DNA from: Thermofilum uzonense | GTDB taxonomy: Archaea; Thermoproteota; Thermoprotei; Thermofilales; Thermofilaceae | DNA: 64,000 nucleotides | Assembly: GCF_000993805.1 (NCBI RefSeq) | Contig: NZ_CP009961.1 | Span: 800,714-864,713, forward strand | Direction: 5' to 3' | Part shown: one piece after another, positions 8,928 to 17,315 of the stretch | Layout: each line of letters starts with the position of its first letter | How positions within the stretch are numbered: the stretch's first letter is position 1 | The notes under the pieces: generated by a model | Seen by the model: only the letters and a program-made list of their open reading frames with translations | What the model was told of the DNA's origin: nothing | Databases searched by the model: none | Translations under genes and position numbers: made by a program

Positions 8928-9926
8928 TCACATCGACCTGTGAGCTGTCAGTGTTATGAAAACGTCTTCGAGAGTTGGCTCTTTTACAGAGACACCACGA
9001 ACCTTTAAGCCTTGACTCCTGAACTCATGGACGATTCTCTCTAATGCTTCATCTGCGGCTTTAACAGGCACTACAAGTGTTAGTTTTTCGACTGTACCGT
9101 CGCGATGGTGCGTGCTTAGCCTTATGTCTTGGAAGTTACTCAGAACTTTCTTTAAGGACTCCTGTGGTGCGCCTGAGAGTCTCACCTCGACGAAAACAGA
9201 GTCGGCTACACTTTGCTTTAAAGCGTCGACGCTGTCTATCGCGATTATTTTTCCATCAACTAGTATGGCGACCCTGTCCAGTAGAATCTCTGCTTCAAAC
9301 ATATTGTGTGTTGTGAGCAGAATCGTTCTGCCTTGCTTATGCGCTAATTCCAAGAGGAGCCCTCTAATCCTCCTGGCCGAGACGGGGTCTAGCCCGAGGG
9401 TGGGCTCGTCCAGGATTAAAACCTCAGGGTCGCTTAAGAGGGCCCTGGCAATGCTTAGTCTAGCCTTCATTCCCAGGCTCATCTCCTCATACATCTTGTC
9501 AGCGTGTTTTACGAGGCCCACCTCCCGTAGAACCTCATCAACACGAGTCTTCAGCCTTGGACCTTCTATACCGTAAAGCATTCCGAAATACTTCAGGTTC
9601 TCCCTTGCGGTAAGCTTGTAGAAAAAACCCTTTTCCACGCTCATCGAGATTCCTACACGCTTCCTGACTTCGTCCCTCTCCTTTACCACGTCATAGCCTA
9701 GGATGCGTGCTTCTCCGCTATCCGGTAGCAGGAGTGTGGCTAGTATTTTTACAAGGGTTGATTTTCCGGCACCATTAGGGCCGAGGATGCCGAATACTTC
9801 TCCCTTTCTCGCAGTGAAAGATACTCCTCTTAGAGCCTCAACTACCTTGACCTCATACTTCAGGAACCCTTTCCGGATCCTCGAGACATACTTCTTCCTC
9901 AATTCTGATACGATAACCGTTGACAT
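8928..9926 (-). CDS. ABC exporter ATPase (ABC-2, drug/lipid type)
   Basis: Walker A is GPNGAGKST (residues about 49-57), the signature region reads EEMSLGMKARLSIARALL, with LSLGM replacing the usual LSGG, and Walker B is VLILDEPTLGLDP, followed by the switch His in LTTHNM. A C-terminal domain of about 90 residues, as in DrrA-type ATPases, follows. It is the first gene of the three-gene exporter operon. A TATA box at 9991-9998 and a perfect inverted repeat at 9952-9978 lie in front of it, and a GGTG ribosome-binding sequence precedes the ATG. Confidence 0.92.
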   Translation of the reverse strand: MSTVIVSELRKKYVSRIRKGFLKYEVKVVEALRGVSFTARKGEVFGILGPNGAGKSTLVKILATLLLPDSGEARILGYDVVKERDEVRKRVGISMSVEKGFFYKLTARENLKYFGMLYGIEGPRLKTRVDEVLREVGLVKHADKMYEEMSLGMKARLSIARALLSDPEVLILDEPTLGLDPVSARRIRGLLLELAHKQGRTILLTTHNMFEAEILLDRVAILVDGKIIAIDSVDALKQSVADSVFVEVRLSGAPQESLKKVLSNFQDIRLSTHHRDGTVEKLTLVVPVKAADEALERIVHEFRSQGLKVRGVSVKEPTLEDVFITLTAHRSM

Positions 9927-9951
9927 TTGGACACCTTTACCTTTAATCCCT

Positions 9952-9978
9952 TAGAATATTCCGTTCCTCAATATTCTA
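9952..9978 (-). promoter_or_regulatory. Operator-like inverted repeat at the ABC exporter start site
   Basis: The arms TAGAATATT and AATATTCTA are perfect complements separated by 9 bases. The repeat is centred near 9965, about 29 bases downstream of the TATA centre, that is, over the predicted transcription start. A repressor site is the simplest reading. Confidence 0.5.
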
Positions 9979-9990
9979 TGTATGACGGTG

Positions 9991-9998
9991 TTTAAATA
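9991..9998 (-). promoter_or_regulatory. TATA box of the ABC exporter operon
   Basis: TATTTAAA on the minus strand places transcription start near 9968 and leaves a leader of about 42 bases before the ATG at 9926. Confidence 0.5.
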
Positions 9999-10095
9999 AT
10001 ATTTCACATGAGGTTTGGGGTAGTTTCCTATAAGAGATTGATTAAGGATTAGCGTGGATTGCTTATGGTATACCCCGTGAAGGCCCGGAAAATTA

Positions 10096-11205
10096 TCAGC
10101 TAGAGGCATTCTTGATTTTCCTGCGTCTGTAAATTATAGTGCCCGGTAGCGCTATTAGAAGCGAGAGCATACTTGAGAAACTTATGGGTTCAGCATGCAG
10201 TAATACATGGCTCAGACCGCTGATCGGGGGTGCGATTGCATATCCTAGTCCTATGAATGACTCGAAGAGCGAGGTAGCCCTCTCAACGCCTTGCCCCCGC
10301 TTGAAAACTTGTTCAAGTGCTGTAGCGTAGATCACTCCCTGGGCGTAACCTATGAGCATTGATGTGAGGACTACTAGGAGTGGTTGTTGAGTTTTTGTGA
10401 GAAAGCCTCCTACTAGGAAGAGAGCTGAGGCTAATAACGGATCCCGTACAAGGACCGGAATCCTTTCATAAAAAAAGAAAGTTATCGTCCTTGATAGGAG
10501 CATTGAGAAATTCACAAGGGAGATGTAGTCTTTTGATAAACCGTTTCTTTCAACGAAGAGCGGGTAAAATGTGAAAACGCCGCTTGCAGAGGACGCATAA
10601 GCTAGACAGTAAAGCCAGGGAGTCACGAGTAGAAGCAGTGAGAAGATATTGTTATCATGCTTGACTTCTGATTCATTAACAGATACCTTCTCATTGAGTT
10701 TCAGTGCAATAAGAGCCTGTATAACTGAAAGAAGAGCGTAGCTGGCGAATAAAAGCCTCGCATCGAAGCGTAACAGGGTGGATGTTAAAAAGGCGCCGAG
10801 GAGGGAGCCAGAGCTCCAAGAGAAGGAGAAAAGCGAAACACTTGTCCCGCTGTGCGACATGTACGTCTCTAAGGCCGGCCAGAAGACACCAAGGCTTAAA
10901 AGAACGATGCTTGCAGCTAGTAAAATGCTATAGAAATCATGGGAGAACAGGTGAGCTGCCAGCCCCGCCGCAAGTATCCCGAAAGCCAGGACTATTATCC
11001 TCCGTGCACCTATCCTTGAGTATAAGCCTGCCGACGCCAATGCGCCGGGAATGTAGACGAGCGAGGCAAAACCAGTTATAAGGCTTATCTCTAGTTCCCT
11101 CAAAGAAGAGAGATAGGCATAGACTACCAAGGTAGGTATAAAGACGGATTGAAGAAAGGAGGCTACGAATGATGAAACATATGCAACTCCAAAATCTCTG
11201 GGCAT
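10096..11205 (-). CDS. Major facilitator superfamily transporter
   Basis: This 369-residue protein has about 12 predicted membrane helices in two halves. The loop between helices 2 and 3 (YSRIGARRII) is a degenerate form of the MFS motif A. A longer reading from 11277 would add 24 residues that are not hydrophobic. I prefer the ATG at 11205 because GGTGGCAGG lies just before it and TATA-like elements lie 20 and 30 bases upstream. The substrate is unknown. The gene precedes the ABC exporter on the same strand by 169 bases, with its own promoter in front of each. Confidence 0.75.
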   Translation of the reverse strand: MPRDFGVAYVSSFVASFLQSVFIPTLVVYAYLSSLRELEISLITGFASLVYIPGALASAGLYSRIGARRIIVLAFGILAAGLAAHLFSHDFYSILLAASIVLLSLGVFWPALETYMSHSGTSVSLFSFSWSSGSLLGAFLTSTLLRFDARLLFASYALLSVIQALIALKLNEKVSVNESEVKHDNNIFSLLLLVTPWLYCLAYASSASGVFTFYPLFVERNGLSKDYISLVNFSMLLSRTITFFFYERIPVLVRDPLLASALFLVGGFLTKTQQPLLVVLTSMLIGYAQGVIYATALEQVFKRGQGVERATSLFESFIGLGYAIAPPISGLSHVLLHAEPISFSSMLSLLIALPGTIIYRRRKIKNASS

Positions 11206-11319
11206 CCTGCCACCCGTATTTAAACACATATAAAAATTTTTGAAAGAAAAACACTCTAGGAGCTTACAAGTACTCACGCATGGGTCACTGTCTTCATACG
11301 CATCAATCCTAGAGCATCG

Positions 11320-12201
11320 TTAGGCCAGAGGCCCCACGATAAATCCTTGAAGGAAGGGGATGAGAAGGGTAAGTACGAAGCCGTGAATTATGCTAACCAC
11401 TGAGGCCTCCTCACCGTACACGTAGCCGTAGACGGGAAGCGTGTTGTCCATGGTTGTAGCGCCTCCAAGGCTCACCATAGAGAGGAATGGTTTACGGAGT
11501 AGTGGAACCAGGATAAAGGTGGCCTGCTCACGTAGAACATTGACCAGGAACGCTGTGAAACCCCATAGGGGCCCATATGCTTGAGCTATGAAGGGGCCGG
11601 CGAAGCTATACCACCCTAGACCGAAAGCAATGCCAAGCGTGATTCTGGGGGGAACGTTCAAGATGTACGCTGCTAGAAGCCCAGAGATAAGAGCGGAGGT
11701 CAGGCTCAGCATCGCTGCAGTGAGCGCCGATCGCCCTCCACGTTTTAGTGTCTCAAGATTTATAGAGTTGGCCACAGTCAGGCCCGTCACCGCTATAACG
11801 AGATAAACCTCTAGTGCAACGACCTCCTCTACAATATCTTGAGGCAGCTTTGCACCGGATAGGCCGATGAGCCAACCTGCTATAACAGCAACGATTAGGG
11901 GTATGTCTACTCGGCCTTTTGGCTCGGCTATCGCATTATCCGCGCCTCTTCTGTCAACTAGGTATCCTATTGCTAATAAAGAGAGTATGATGAGAGATAA
12001 TATAAAAAGGGAGGTAGCCGTGCTTTGGAGAATAACTCCTAAGCCGTTTAGTGTGGCCCACATAGAAATCGTGAATACTAGTATCAACACTATTATTCTG
12101 AAAAGGATTTCTGGAACTCTCAGCCTCAAGGCTTTACCTATAAATATGGTTATTGCAAACACCACCATTATGCCCAGCGATCCTACCTCCATATAACGCA
12201 T
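11320..12201 (-). CDS. LysO-family (DUF340) membrane exporter
   Basis: The 293-residue protein has about eight membrane segments. It shows three landmarks of the LysO/YbjE family: FGLGWYSFAGPFIAQ (near residue 195), FLVNVLREQ, and GGATTMDNTLPV near residue 250. E. coli LysO exports lysine and its toxic analogue thialysine. The size and the order of motifs fit well, so export of lysine or a related amino acid is a fair inference. A TATA box centred 24 bases before the ATG suggests a leaderless mRNA. It is divergent from the SDR gene. Confidence 0.75.
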   Translation of the reverse strand: MRYMEVGSLGIMVVFAITIFIGKALRLRVPEILFRIIVLILVFTISMWATLNGLGVILQSTATSLFILSLIILSLLAIGYLVDRRGADNAIAEPKGRVDIPLIVAVIAGWLIGLSGAKLPQDIVEEVVALEVYLVIAVTGLTVANSINLETLKRGGRSALTAAMLSLTSALISGLLAAYILNVPPRITLGIAFGLGWYSFAGPFIAQAYGPLWGFTAFLVNVLREQATFILVPLLRKPFLSMVSLGGATTMDNTLPVYGYVYGEEASVVSIIHGFVLTLLIPFLQGFIVGPLA

Positions 12202-12220
12202 TGAAGCATTACATGCAGGA

Positions 12221-12238
12221 TTTTTAAAGATTTTTAAC
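12221..12238. promoter_or_regulatory. Back-to-back TATA boxes of the LysO-like and SDR genes
   Basis: Minus-strand TTTAAAAA (12221-12228) lies 24 bases before the ATG at 12201, and plus-strand TTTTTAAC (12231-12238) lies 26 bases before the ATG at 12261. Two bases separate the boxes, so initiation in one direction may hinder the other. Confidence 0.5.
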
Positions 12239-12260
12239 CCTAGAAAGGATAGTTTACAAT

Positions 12261-12971
12261 ATGCGACAGAGCCTTTACGCTCTAATTACGGGGGCATCAA
12301 GCGGCATTGGCCTTGAATTGACGAGAAGAATGTTAAAGGAAGGATATCAAGTTCTGGGCACCGGGAGGAATAAGAAAATACTGGAACAATTAAGAGGGGA
12401 ATTCGCTGATAAGTTCCAGTACGTCTCTTGCGATCTCGCCCAACAAAGCTGCCTTCAAGAAATAGTAAACCGCGCGAGAAACGACTTCGGCAGATTAGAT
12501 GTCCTCGTAAACAATGCAGGTTTTGCTTACTACAAACCGATTCTCAATCACACGATCGAGGAAGTGGAGGGAATCTTCCTAGTGAACACTATTAGACCCG
12601 TCCAACTCATCATCTCCTTACTGGACATTATGCCTCCGAACAGCCTGGTCGTAAATGTGGTCTCGCCAGCGGCCTTTGTTCTCTTAAAGAACATGACAAC
12701 ATACACGGCCACTAAAGCTGCGCTACATATTCTCTCGCTTGAACTTGAGAGGGAATTGGCTTCTAGAAAAATAAGGATGCTAAGAGTTTACCCCGGAGCA
12801 ACGTCCACTTCCTTTTTCGAGAGAATTAACTTGAATACACCCTGGTATTCTCTAAAAGCTGAAACCGTAGCAGACAAGATATTGAGATGCATAAAAAAGC
12901 GATGCAGAAAACTCTACATACCCTGGGTATTGGGGTTCCTAGAGTTATTCTCACCGAAAATTAGAGTGTAG
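12261..12971 (+). CDS. Short-chain dehydrogenase/reductase
   Basis: The classical SDR layout is present: the nucleotide-binding TGASSGIG (residues 10-17), NNAG near residue 90, a serine in VSPAA and the catalytic YTATK (Tyr and Lys four apart). TGRN after the second strand suggests NADP(H). Length, 236 residues, fits. The C-terminus is basic and somewhat hydrophobic, resembling members that act on lipid-like substrates, but the substrate is unknown. A TATA box 26 bases before the ATG fits a leaderless transcript. Confidence 0.88.
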   Translation: MRQSLYALITGASSGIGLELTRRMLKEGYQVLGTGRNKKILEQLRGEFADKFQYVSCDLAQQSCLQEIVNRARNDFGRLDVLVNNAGFAYYKPILNHTIEEVEGIFLVNTIRPVQLIISLLDIMPPNSLVVNVVSPAAFVLLKNMTTYTATKAALHILSLELERELASRKIRMLRVYPGATSTSFFERINLNTPWYSLKAETVADKILRCIKKRCRKLYIPWVLGFLELFSPKIRV

Positions 12972-13274
12972 GAATTGTTGGTCACCTCACTCATCATTAA
13001 TCATGACTTCTTTTACTCAAACCTTTTTCATCCAATCTCCTCATCTAATAATGGTAGAAAAATCTTTATAGATTGATAAAGATTTTTCAAATTTCTAGTA
13101 GTCGGTAAAATAGAAAAAATATTTTAGTTTTGGAAAGTCGCTAAAAAGACTTCAAGAAGCCATATTGCGATACTTCTGCCGAATGGATCGTGAAAACTTG
13201 TATCAGAATGATCTTACACGTGAAGTCTCTGAGAACAGATAATTCAAAGCCATGGATAAAAAGTTGCAAGAGTT
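12972..13274. other. A/T-rich gap of 303 bases without a gene
   Basis: This stretch between the convergent SDR and HAD genes is A/T-rich. I see no open frame with family features and no tRNA. Its one clear structure is the perfect inverted repeat at 13057-13088. Confidence 0.6.
13057..13088. repeat. Perfect 13-bp inverted repeat
   Basis: The arms GAAAAATCTTTAT and ATAAAGATTTTTC are perfect complements around a 6-base loop. The second arm ends in a T run on the plus strand, and the first arm gives one on the minus strand. It lies 85 bases after the SDR stop and could be a two-way terminator or a protein site. Confidence 0.6.
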
Positions 13275-14012
13275 CTAGGGTTTTTCTTTAGCCGCTTGCT
13301 CCTTGCCTACCAGTGTCTCATAGAGTATGCAGAGGTTGTCAAGCACGATAATGTCATCTCTTAGAGGAATGCTTGTGTTGAGCATACCTGTCTTTACAAG
13401 TACAGCCTTAAAGCCAGCCTCTGCTATACTGTTCACATACTCAGCCCTATCATCTATGTGAGCTACTTCATTATAACTTAAGCCATATTGAGAGGCAAGC
13501 CTAGCTAGAGCCTCGATCCTTGAGGGATAGTCTTCTGGGACAACAGCTATCAAGTCGAAAAACTTCGAGAGACCCCCCAACTCGATTCTTTTTCTCTTCA
13601 TCCCCGGGACTCCGTCACCACCTGAGACTGTTACGACTATTTTCCCTATTGCTTTCAGTTGACGTAGCACGCGGACCGCGCATGGTAGTGTCTGGGAGGC
13701 TTTTACCCGTGCCTCTAGTAGGAGCTCGTTGAACTCCTCACGCTTCCCGATTAGAGTTATGCCGTTTTTCTCGGCGGACTCTATTAACAAGTCGTACATC
13801 CGGGAATAATCCATTGTCGCGTTTTTCTCGCGTTCGTACCAGGCCTCAACCGCCATATTCGAAACAGGCTGGAGCATGCCTGGAGGGACGCCAAGGTACA
13901 AGAGCAGTATCTCTATAACGTCTCGCATGTAGCTATAACTGTCTATGATCGTCCCGTCGATGTCGAATGAAAACATTTTCACGCTTTCAACGAGGGATTT
14001 TAAATCCTGCAT
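13275..14012 (-). CDS. HAD-superfamily phosphatase-like hydrolase
   Basis: Motif I is FDIDGTII, with the nucleophile Asp and acid/base Asp near residue 17-19. Motif II is the VTVSGGD segment, motif III the Lys in MKRKRIEL, and motif IV HIDDRAEY. A helical cap of about 90 residues separates motifs I and II, as in phosphoglycolate phosphatase-like members. The ATG at 14012 is preferred over a TTG three codons earlier. The family call is sound, the substrate unknown. Confidence 0.78.
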   Translation of the reverse strand: MQDLKSLVESVKMFSFDIDGTIIDSYSYMRDVIEILLLYLGVPPGMLQPVSNMAVEAWYEREKNATMDYSRMYDLLIESAEKNGITLIGKREEFNELLLEARVKASQTLPCAVRVLRQLKAIGKIVVTVSGGDGVPGMKRKRIELGGLSKFFDLIAVVPEDYPSRIEALARLASQYGLSYNEVAHIDDRAEYVNSIAEAGFKAVLVKTGMLNTSIPLRDDIIVLDNLCILYETLVGKEQAAKEKP

Positions 14013-14156
14013 GGCTACCAATGCTTGATACCCCTGATGTTAAAAAAGTTTAGGGCACATGCGCAGAGAAAATAGGGGCTACGGAGCCTATTGGGCCGAT
14101 AAAAGCTTAGAAAGCCTATTGCCTGGAAAAACTGTTTAACCAGGGGGTATTAAAAT

Positions 14157-14870
14157 TTATGAACGCTGGTACTCCTTGCGATTTCTAGTTTTATATATGT
14201 AGAAAGCCAAGACAGCTATTATTGCGAGTACAATAACTACATAGTCTAATACCCTAGCGTATTTTTCGATGACAACCCAGTGCTCCCCCAAAACCAACCC
14301 AACGTACGTGAGAGCAAGATTCCACGGGACAGAGCCTAGAAAGGTGTACGCTAGGAATTTAGGCAGGTTCATCCGCGAGATGCCAGCAGGTAGAGAGATA
14401 ACTGTCCTCACTGCTGGGAGCATCCTACCAGTGAAAATGATAAGGCTCCCGTATCTTGAGAAGAGCTGTTGTGCCTGTGCCACCTCGGGCTCTCCTATCA
14501 TGAAATATTTCCCGTATTTTTCTATGAACTTGAGGCCGGGTCCTTCGCCCAGCTTGTAAAGAATAAAGGATCCAACTAGATTACCAAGTGTACCTGAGAG
14601 AACAACCAAGGTCAAGTCCATCTTCCCGCTCCAGACCAGGAATCCTGCGAAGGGCATAACGATCTCGCTTGGGATTGGTACGAGTGCGCTTTCTAAAGTC
14701 ATCAATATGAATATTCCCAAATACCCTATTTTCTCTATAATGGCTGCCGAGTAAAGGACAATGATTTCGAGCAGTGAGTGTCCATGTAAAGTGTGAATTA
14801 TATACACGGATCCAGCCACTATAACTGCTAGCGAGAGCAGTAGGGGGACGAGTAGGCGTTGCCTGAGCAT
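14157..14870 (-). CDS. DedA-family membrane protein
   Basis: The 237-residue protein has about six hydrophobic segments and the DedA/VTT signature: an acidic residue with Pro in ESALVPIPSEIVMPFAG, then GxxxG-type helix GNLVGSFILY, the amphipathic GRMLPAVRTVISLPAGISRM and GSVPWN. DedA proteins are lipid scramblases or carriers for undecaprenyl-phosphate-like lipids in bacteria; in archaea the role is not settled. It stands between a HAD gene and a thioredoxin gene on the same strand but has gaps of 145 and 70 bases. Confidence 0.88.
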   Translation of the reverse strand: MLRQRLLVPLLLSLAVIVAGSVYIIHTLHGHSLLEIIVLYSAAIIEKIGYLGIFILMTLESALVPIPSEIVMPFAGFLVWSGKMDLTLVVLSGTLGNLVGSFILYKLGEGPGLKFIEKYGKYFMIGEPEVAQAQQLFSRYGSLIIFTGRMLPAVRTVISLPAGISRMNLPKFLAYTFLGSVPWNLALTYVGLVLGEHWVVIEKYARVLDYVVIVLAIIAVLAFYIYKTRNRKEYQRS

Positions 14871-14940
14871 TTCCTAAAGCACCAAAGCCTTCAGTAAGCT
14901 CCTATTAAAAACCATTACTAGGGCTACTCAATATAGTCTT

Positions 14941-15351
14941 CTAGACACTTGAAAAGTAGGAGTTAAGCAGTCCCGTTATGTTCCTATAAAGCATGGGCGA
15001 ATATCCTATAAAACGCCTTGCCTCTTTCCCCCTGTGGAAGAGTAGGAGGGTCGGTATACTGTAGACTTCAAACGAGGCGGCAACGTCTGGGTTCTCGTCC
15101 ACATTTATCTTGACAACAGCTAATTTGTCCCCGTATTCCTCACTTATCTTTTCGACTACGGGCTCGACTAGTCTGCAAGGACCACACCATTCAGCCCAGA
15201 AGTCAACTAACACAACCCTACACTTGGACAAGGCCTCTTCCAGCTTAACCTTGTCTCCTCTTTTCTCAACAGTACACTTTTGTTCTACGGGCTTTTTGGT
15301 CAACATTTGTTTTAATAAACGCTGCTTTATGAGTTCAAGATCTCCGCTCAT
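14941..15351 (-). CDS. Thioredoxin
   Basis: The active site is WCGPC, preceded by VLVDFWAE and followed by the cis-proline in YSIPTLLLF, so this is a complete thioredoxin fold. It reduces protein disulfides in the cytoplasm. About 35 residues, charged and helical, precede the fold. I prefer the ATG at 15351, which has GGAAGGT directly upstream, to a TTG at 15396. The T-rich element at 15408-15420 would then give a leader of about 35 bases. Confidence 0.9.
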   Translation of the reverse strand: MSGDLELIKQRLLKQMLTKKPVEQKCTVEKRGDKVKLEEALSKCRVVLVDFWAEWCGPCRLVEPVVEKISEEYGDKLAVVKINVDENPDVAASFEVYSIPTLLLFHRGKEARRFIGYSPMLYRNITGLLNSYFSSV

Positions 15352-15442
15352 ACCTTCCACGCAAAAAACGGAATGTCTTTTATTTTCACGTGGCAAAATC
15401 TTGATCAGTTATAATAAAAATAAGAAAAAATTTGATATGAGT

Positions 15443-17221
15443 CTAAGGAGGCATGGCAACGTGGAAGGCGGCAAAAGCCACGTTGTACCATGTTATTAGT
15501 AGTGCAGCTATGAAGGCGCCTATCCAAGCATTTCCTGTTCTCCTGTTATAGTACGTAATAATAGAGACAGTTATGATGCTTATTATAGGGACAACGATAT
15601 AGTAAATCATTGCTAGGGGTACGCCTCCGAATACATAGTTCCATGAGAGTGTCTGGGGCATTCCAAGGTATAAGGGTATGTAGTAGTAGAGTAAGAATCC
15701 GATAGAACCCAGGGAGATTATCAAGGAATTAATTATTATTTCTTTTGACAGGCTGACATTTCCAGCCTTAAATCTCATAAAACCATAGAAGAGGACTGCT
15801 ATAACCAGGTAGTAGAAAAGGAAAGGTAGGAAGTACATAACTGTGAAACCGAAACGAACCATGCTCATGGGCCTCAGAACAATGGGCTCTGGTAACCCGG
15901 CGAGAGTAAATGGAACCCTGAAGAAGGCATAGCAGTATGCCAGGGTCAGGTATACAGGTGCTAAGACAAATACTGCGAAAACAAAGCTCTTCAATATCTT
16001 CTCGAGAGGAAGTTTTAGTCCTGTGTTCTCGAAGTTAAATCCCTTCTTCTTTAGACTAAGGTAATAGAATACTGCAAGGAGAATAACTGTCACTAACGCA
16101 ACCGTGTCCATCCACGCTAGATAACGGTTCGTCGGAGCTTGAGGGGTGAGCACGTTCAAGAATAGTGGATTCATGCCCCACTCAATGAATGTTGGGAGGA
16201 ATAGGAGCGGTCCTAGCAGGGTTGTAATTGCAGCGGCTATCCAGTAGCTACTACCTGTGAAGCCTCTATACTCAGGTGTTGGGGCGGTAAGGTCTTGGAA
16301 ATATTTTGTGTCAAGGAGGAATGTCCCAAAGGAGAATATGAAGGCGACGGCTGCTAGAAATGCTATGCTTGTGAATAGTTGTTTTAGCGGGAAAATAAGG
16401 TCGTTTCTAGGGATGTCTTTACCTCCTTTAAGCGTCATTTGCATCCATTCAATAACATTGCCTATGCTAGTCGGATCATCTGTAGAGGCTGCGTGGTCGA
16501 TGTATGGGCTGTAGAGAATTCTGGCCGTGCCCTTTGAAATATCACCGTATACTTTCCCGGGCACTATGTCCTCGCTGACGTTGAAGATCTGCTTAAGAAC
16601 AGGGGATCGAGGTATATCTTTTCCTGTAGGCACCTGCAGCCAATACGGTGTGAATTCGTCGGCGAAGGCCATCTGTATTGCAACGTTTTTAAGCTTGGGA
16701 GCTACGCTTGGAGGAAGCACGTAGGAGTCCATATAAAACATTGATTTGTAACCGTCGGGGACCGCTAGGGCGGCGGCTTGTATTGCCCAGCCACCCATGG
16801 ACATCCCTACTAGTCCTATGTTGTTTTTATCAACGTAGGCAAGCGACCTCAAGTAGTTTAAGCCTGCAACCGCACCATACGAGAACAAGCCTACAGCTCC
16901 CTCTGAAAAACCGTGTCCCGTCATATCTATTGCCAAGACGACGTAGCCTCTCCTGGCTAGCTCTAGCGCGGTATTGTCCATGTATTCTTTTTGATTATTG
17001 TAACCATGAATGGCTAGTATACCTGGTGCGGGCTTCTGCGGTGTTGCATCTGCTGGGACGTAAAGGTGTGCGCTGATGAGCTCGTTGTTTGGACCGTAGA
17101 ATCTGACGTCTTGTACAGTTACGTATCCGAAGCTACTCATGACGGAGTATGCGAGGAAAGAACTTATGATCATTGTTAGAAGGAGGGCCAATGATATTAA
17201 TCCCGGATTGATTTTCGTCAT
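15443..17221 (-). CDS. Alpha/beta hydrolase fused to a polytopic membrane domain
   Basis: The first hydrophobic segment (residues about 10-32) is a signal anchor. An alpha/beta hydrolase domain follows to about residue 275, with the HGYNNQ oxyanion region, DMTGHGFSEG, and the nucleophile elbow GMSMGG. The rest, about 300 residues, holds seven or eight membrane helices. The hydrolase should face outside the cell. It resembles peptidase S9- or dienelactone hydrolase-like enzymes, but the substrate is unknown. TAAATATATG centred 25 bases before the ATG suggests a leaderless transcript. Confidence 0.78.
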   Translation of the reverse strand: MTKINPGLISLALLLTMIISSFLAYSVMSSFGYVTVQDVRFYGPNNELISAHLYVPADATPQKPAPGILAIHGYNNQKEYMDNTALELARRGYVVLAIDMTGHGFSEGAVGLFSYGAVAGLNYLRSLAYVDKNNIGLVGMSMGGWAIQAAALAVPDGYKSMFYMDSYVLPPSVAPKLKNVAIQMAFADEFTPYWLQVPTGKDIPRSPVLKQIFNVSEDIVPGKVYGDISKGTARILYSPYIDHAASTDDPTSIGNVIEWMQMTLKGGKDIPRNDLIFPLKQLFTSIAFLAAVAFIFSFGTFLLDTKYFQDLTAPTPEYRGFTGSSYWIAAAITTLLGPLLFLPTFIEWGMNPLFLNVLTPQAPTNRYLAWMDTVALVTVILLAVFYYLSLKKKGFNFENTGLKLPLEKILKSFVFAVFVLAPVYLTLAYCYAFFRVPFTLAGLPEPIVLRPMSMVRFGFTVMYFLPFLFYYLVIAVLFYGFMRFKAGNVSLSKEIIINSLIISLGSIGFLLYYYIPLYLGMPQTLSWNYVFGGVPLAMIYYIVVPIISIITVSIITYYNRRTGNAWIGAFIAALLITWYNVAFAAFHVAMPP

Positions 17222-17240
17222 TGAGCCTAATGGAATCTAA

Positions 17241-17250
17241 CATATATTTA
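17241..17250 (-). promoter_or_regulatory. TATA box of the membrane hydrolase gene
   Basis: TAAATATATG on the minus strand is centred 25 bases before the ATG at 17221. Confidence 0.5.
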
Positions 17251-17315
17251 TGTATTTTGTAAGCTATGTTAATAATGGAAAACTTATTAGAGTTTCTATA
17301 CTAAATATTAAACGC

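Noticed and set aside
9112-9576. 154-codon open frame opposite the ABC ATPase
   Set aside because: It is antisense to a well conserved ATPase domain and rich in Ser and Leu without a domain.
17250-17315. N-terminal extension of glycerol kinase from an upstream start
   Set aside because: The 22 extra residues precede the normal first strand of the kinase, and a TATA-like element lies within this stretch.
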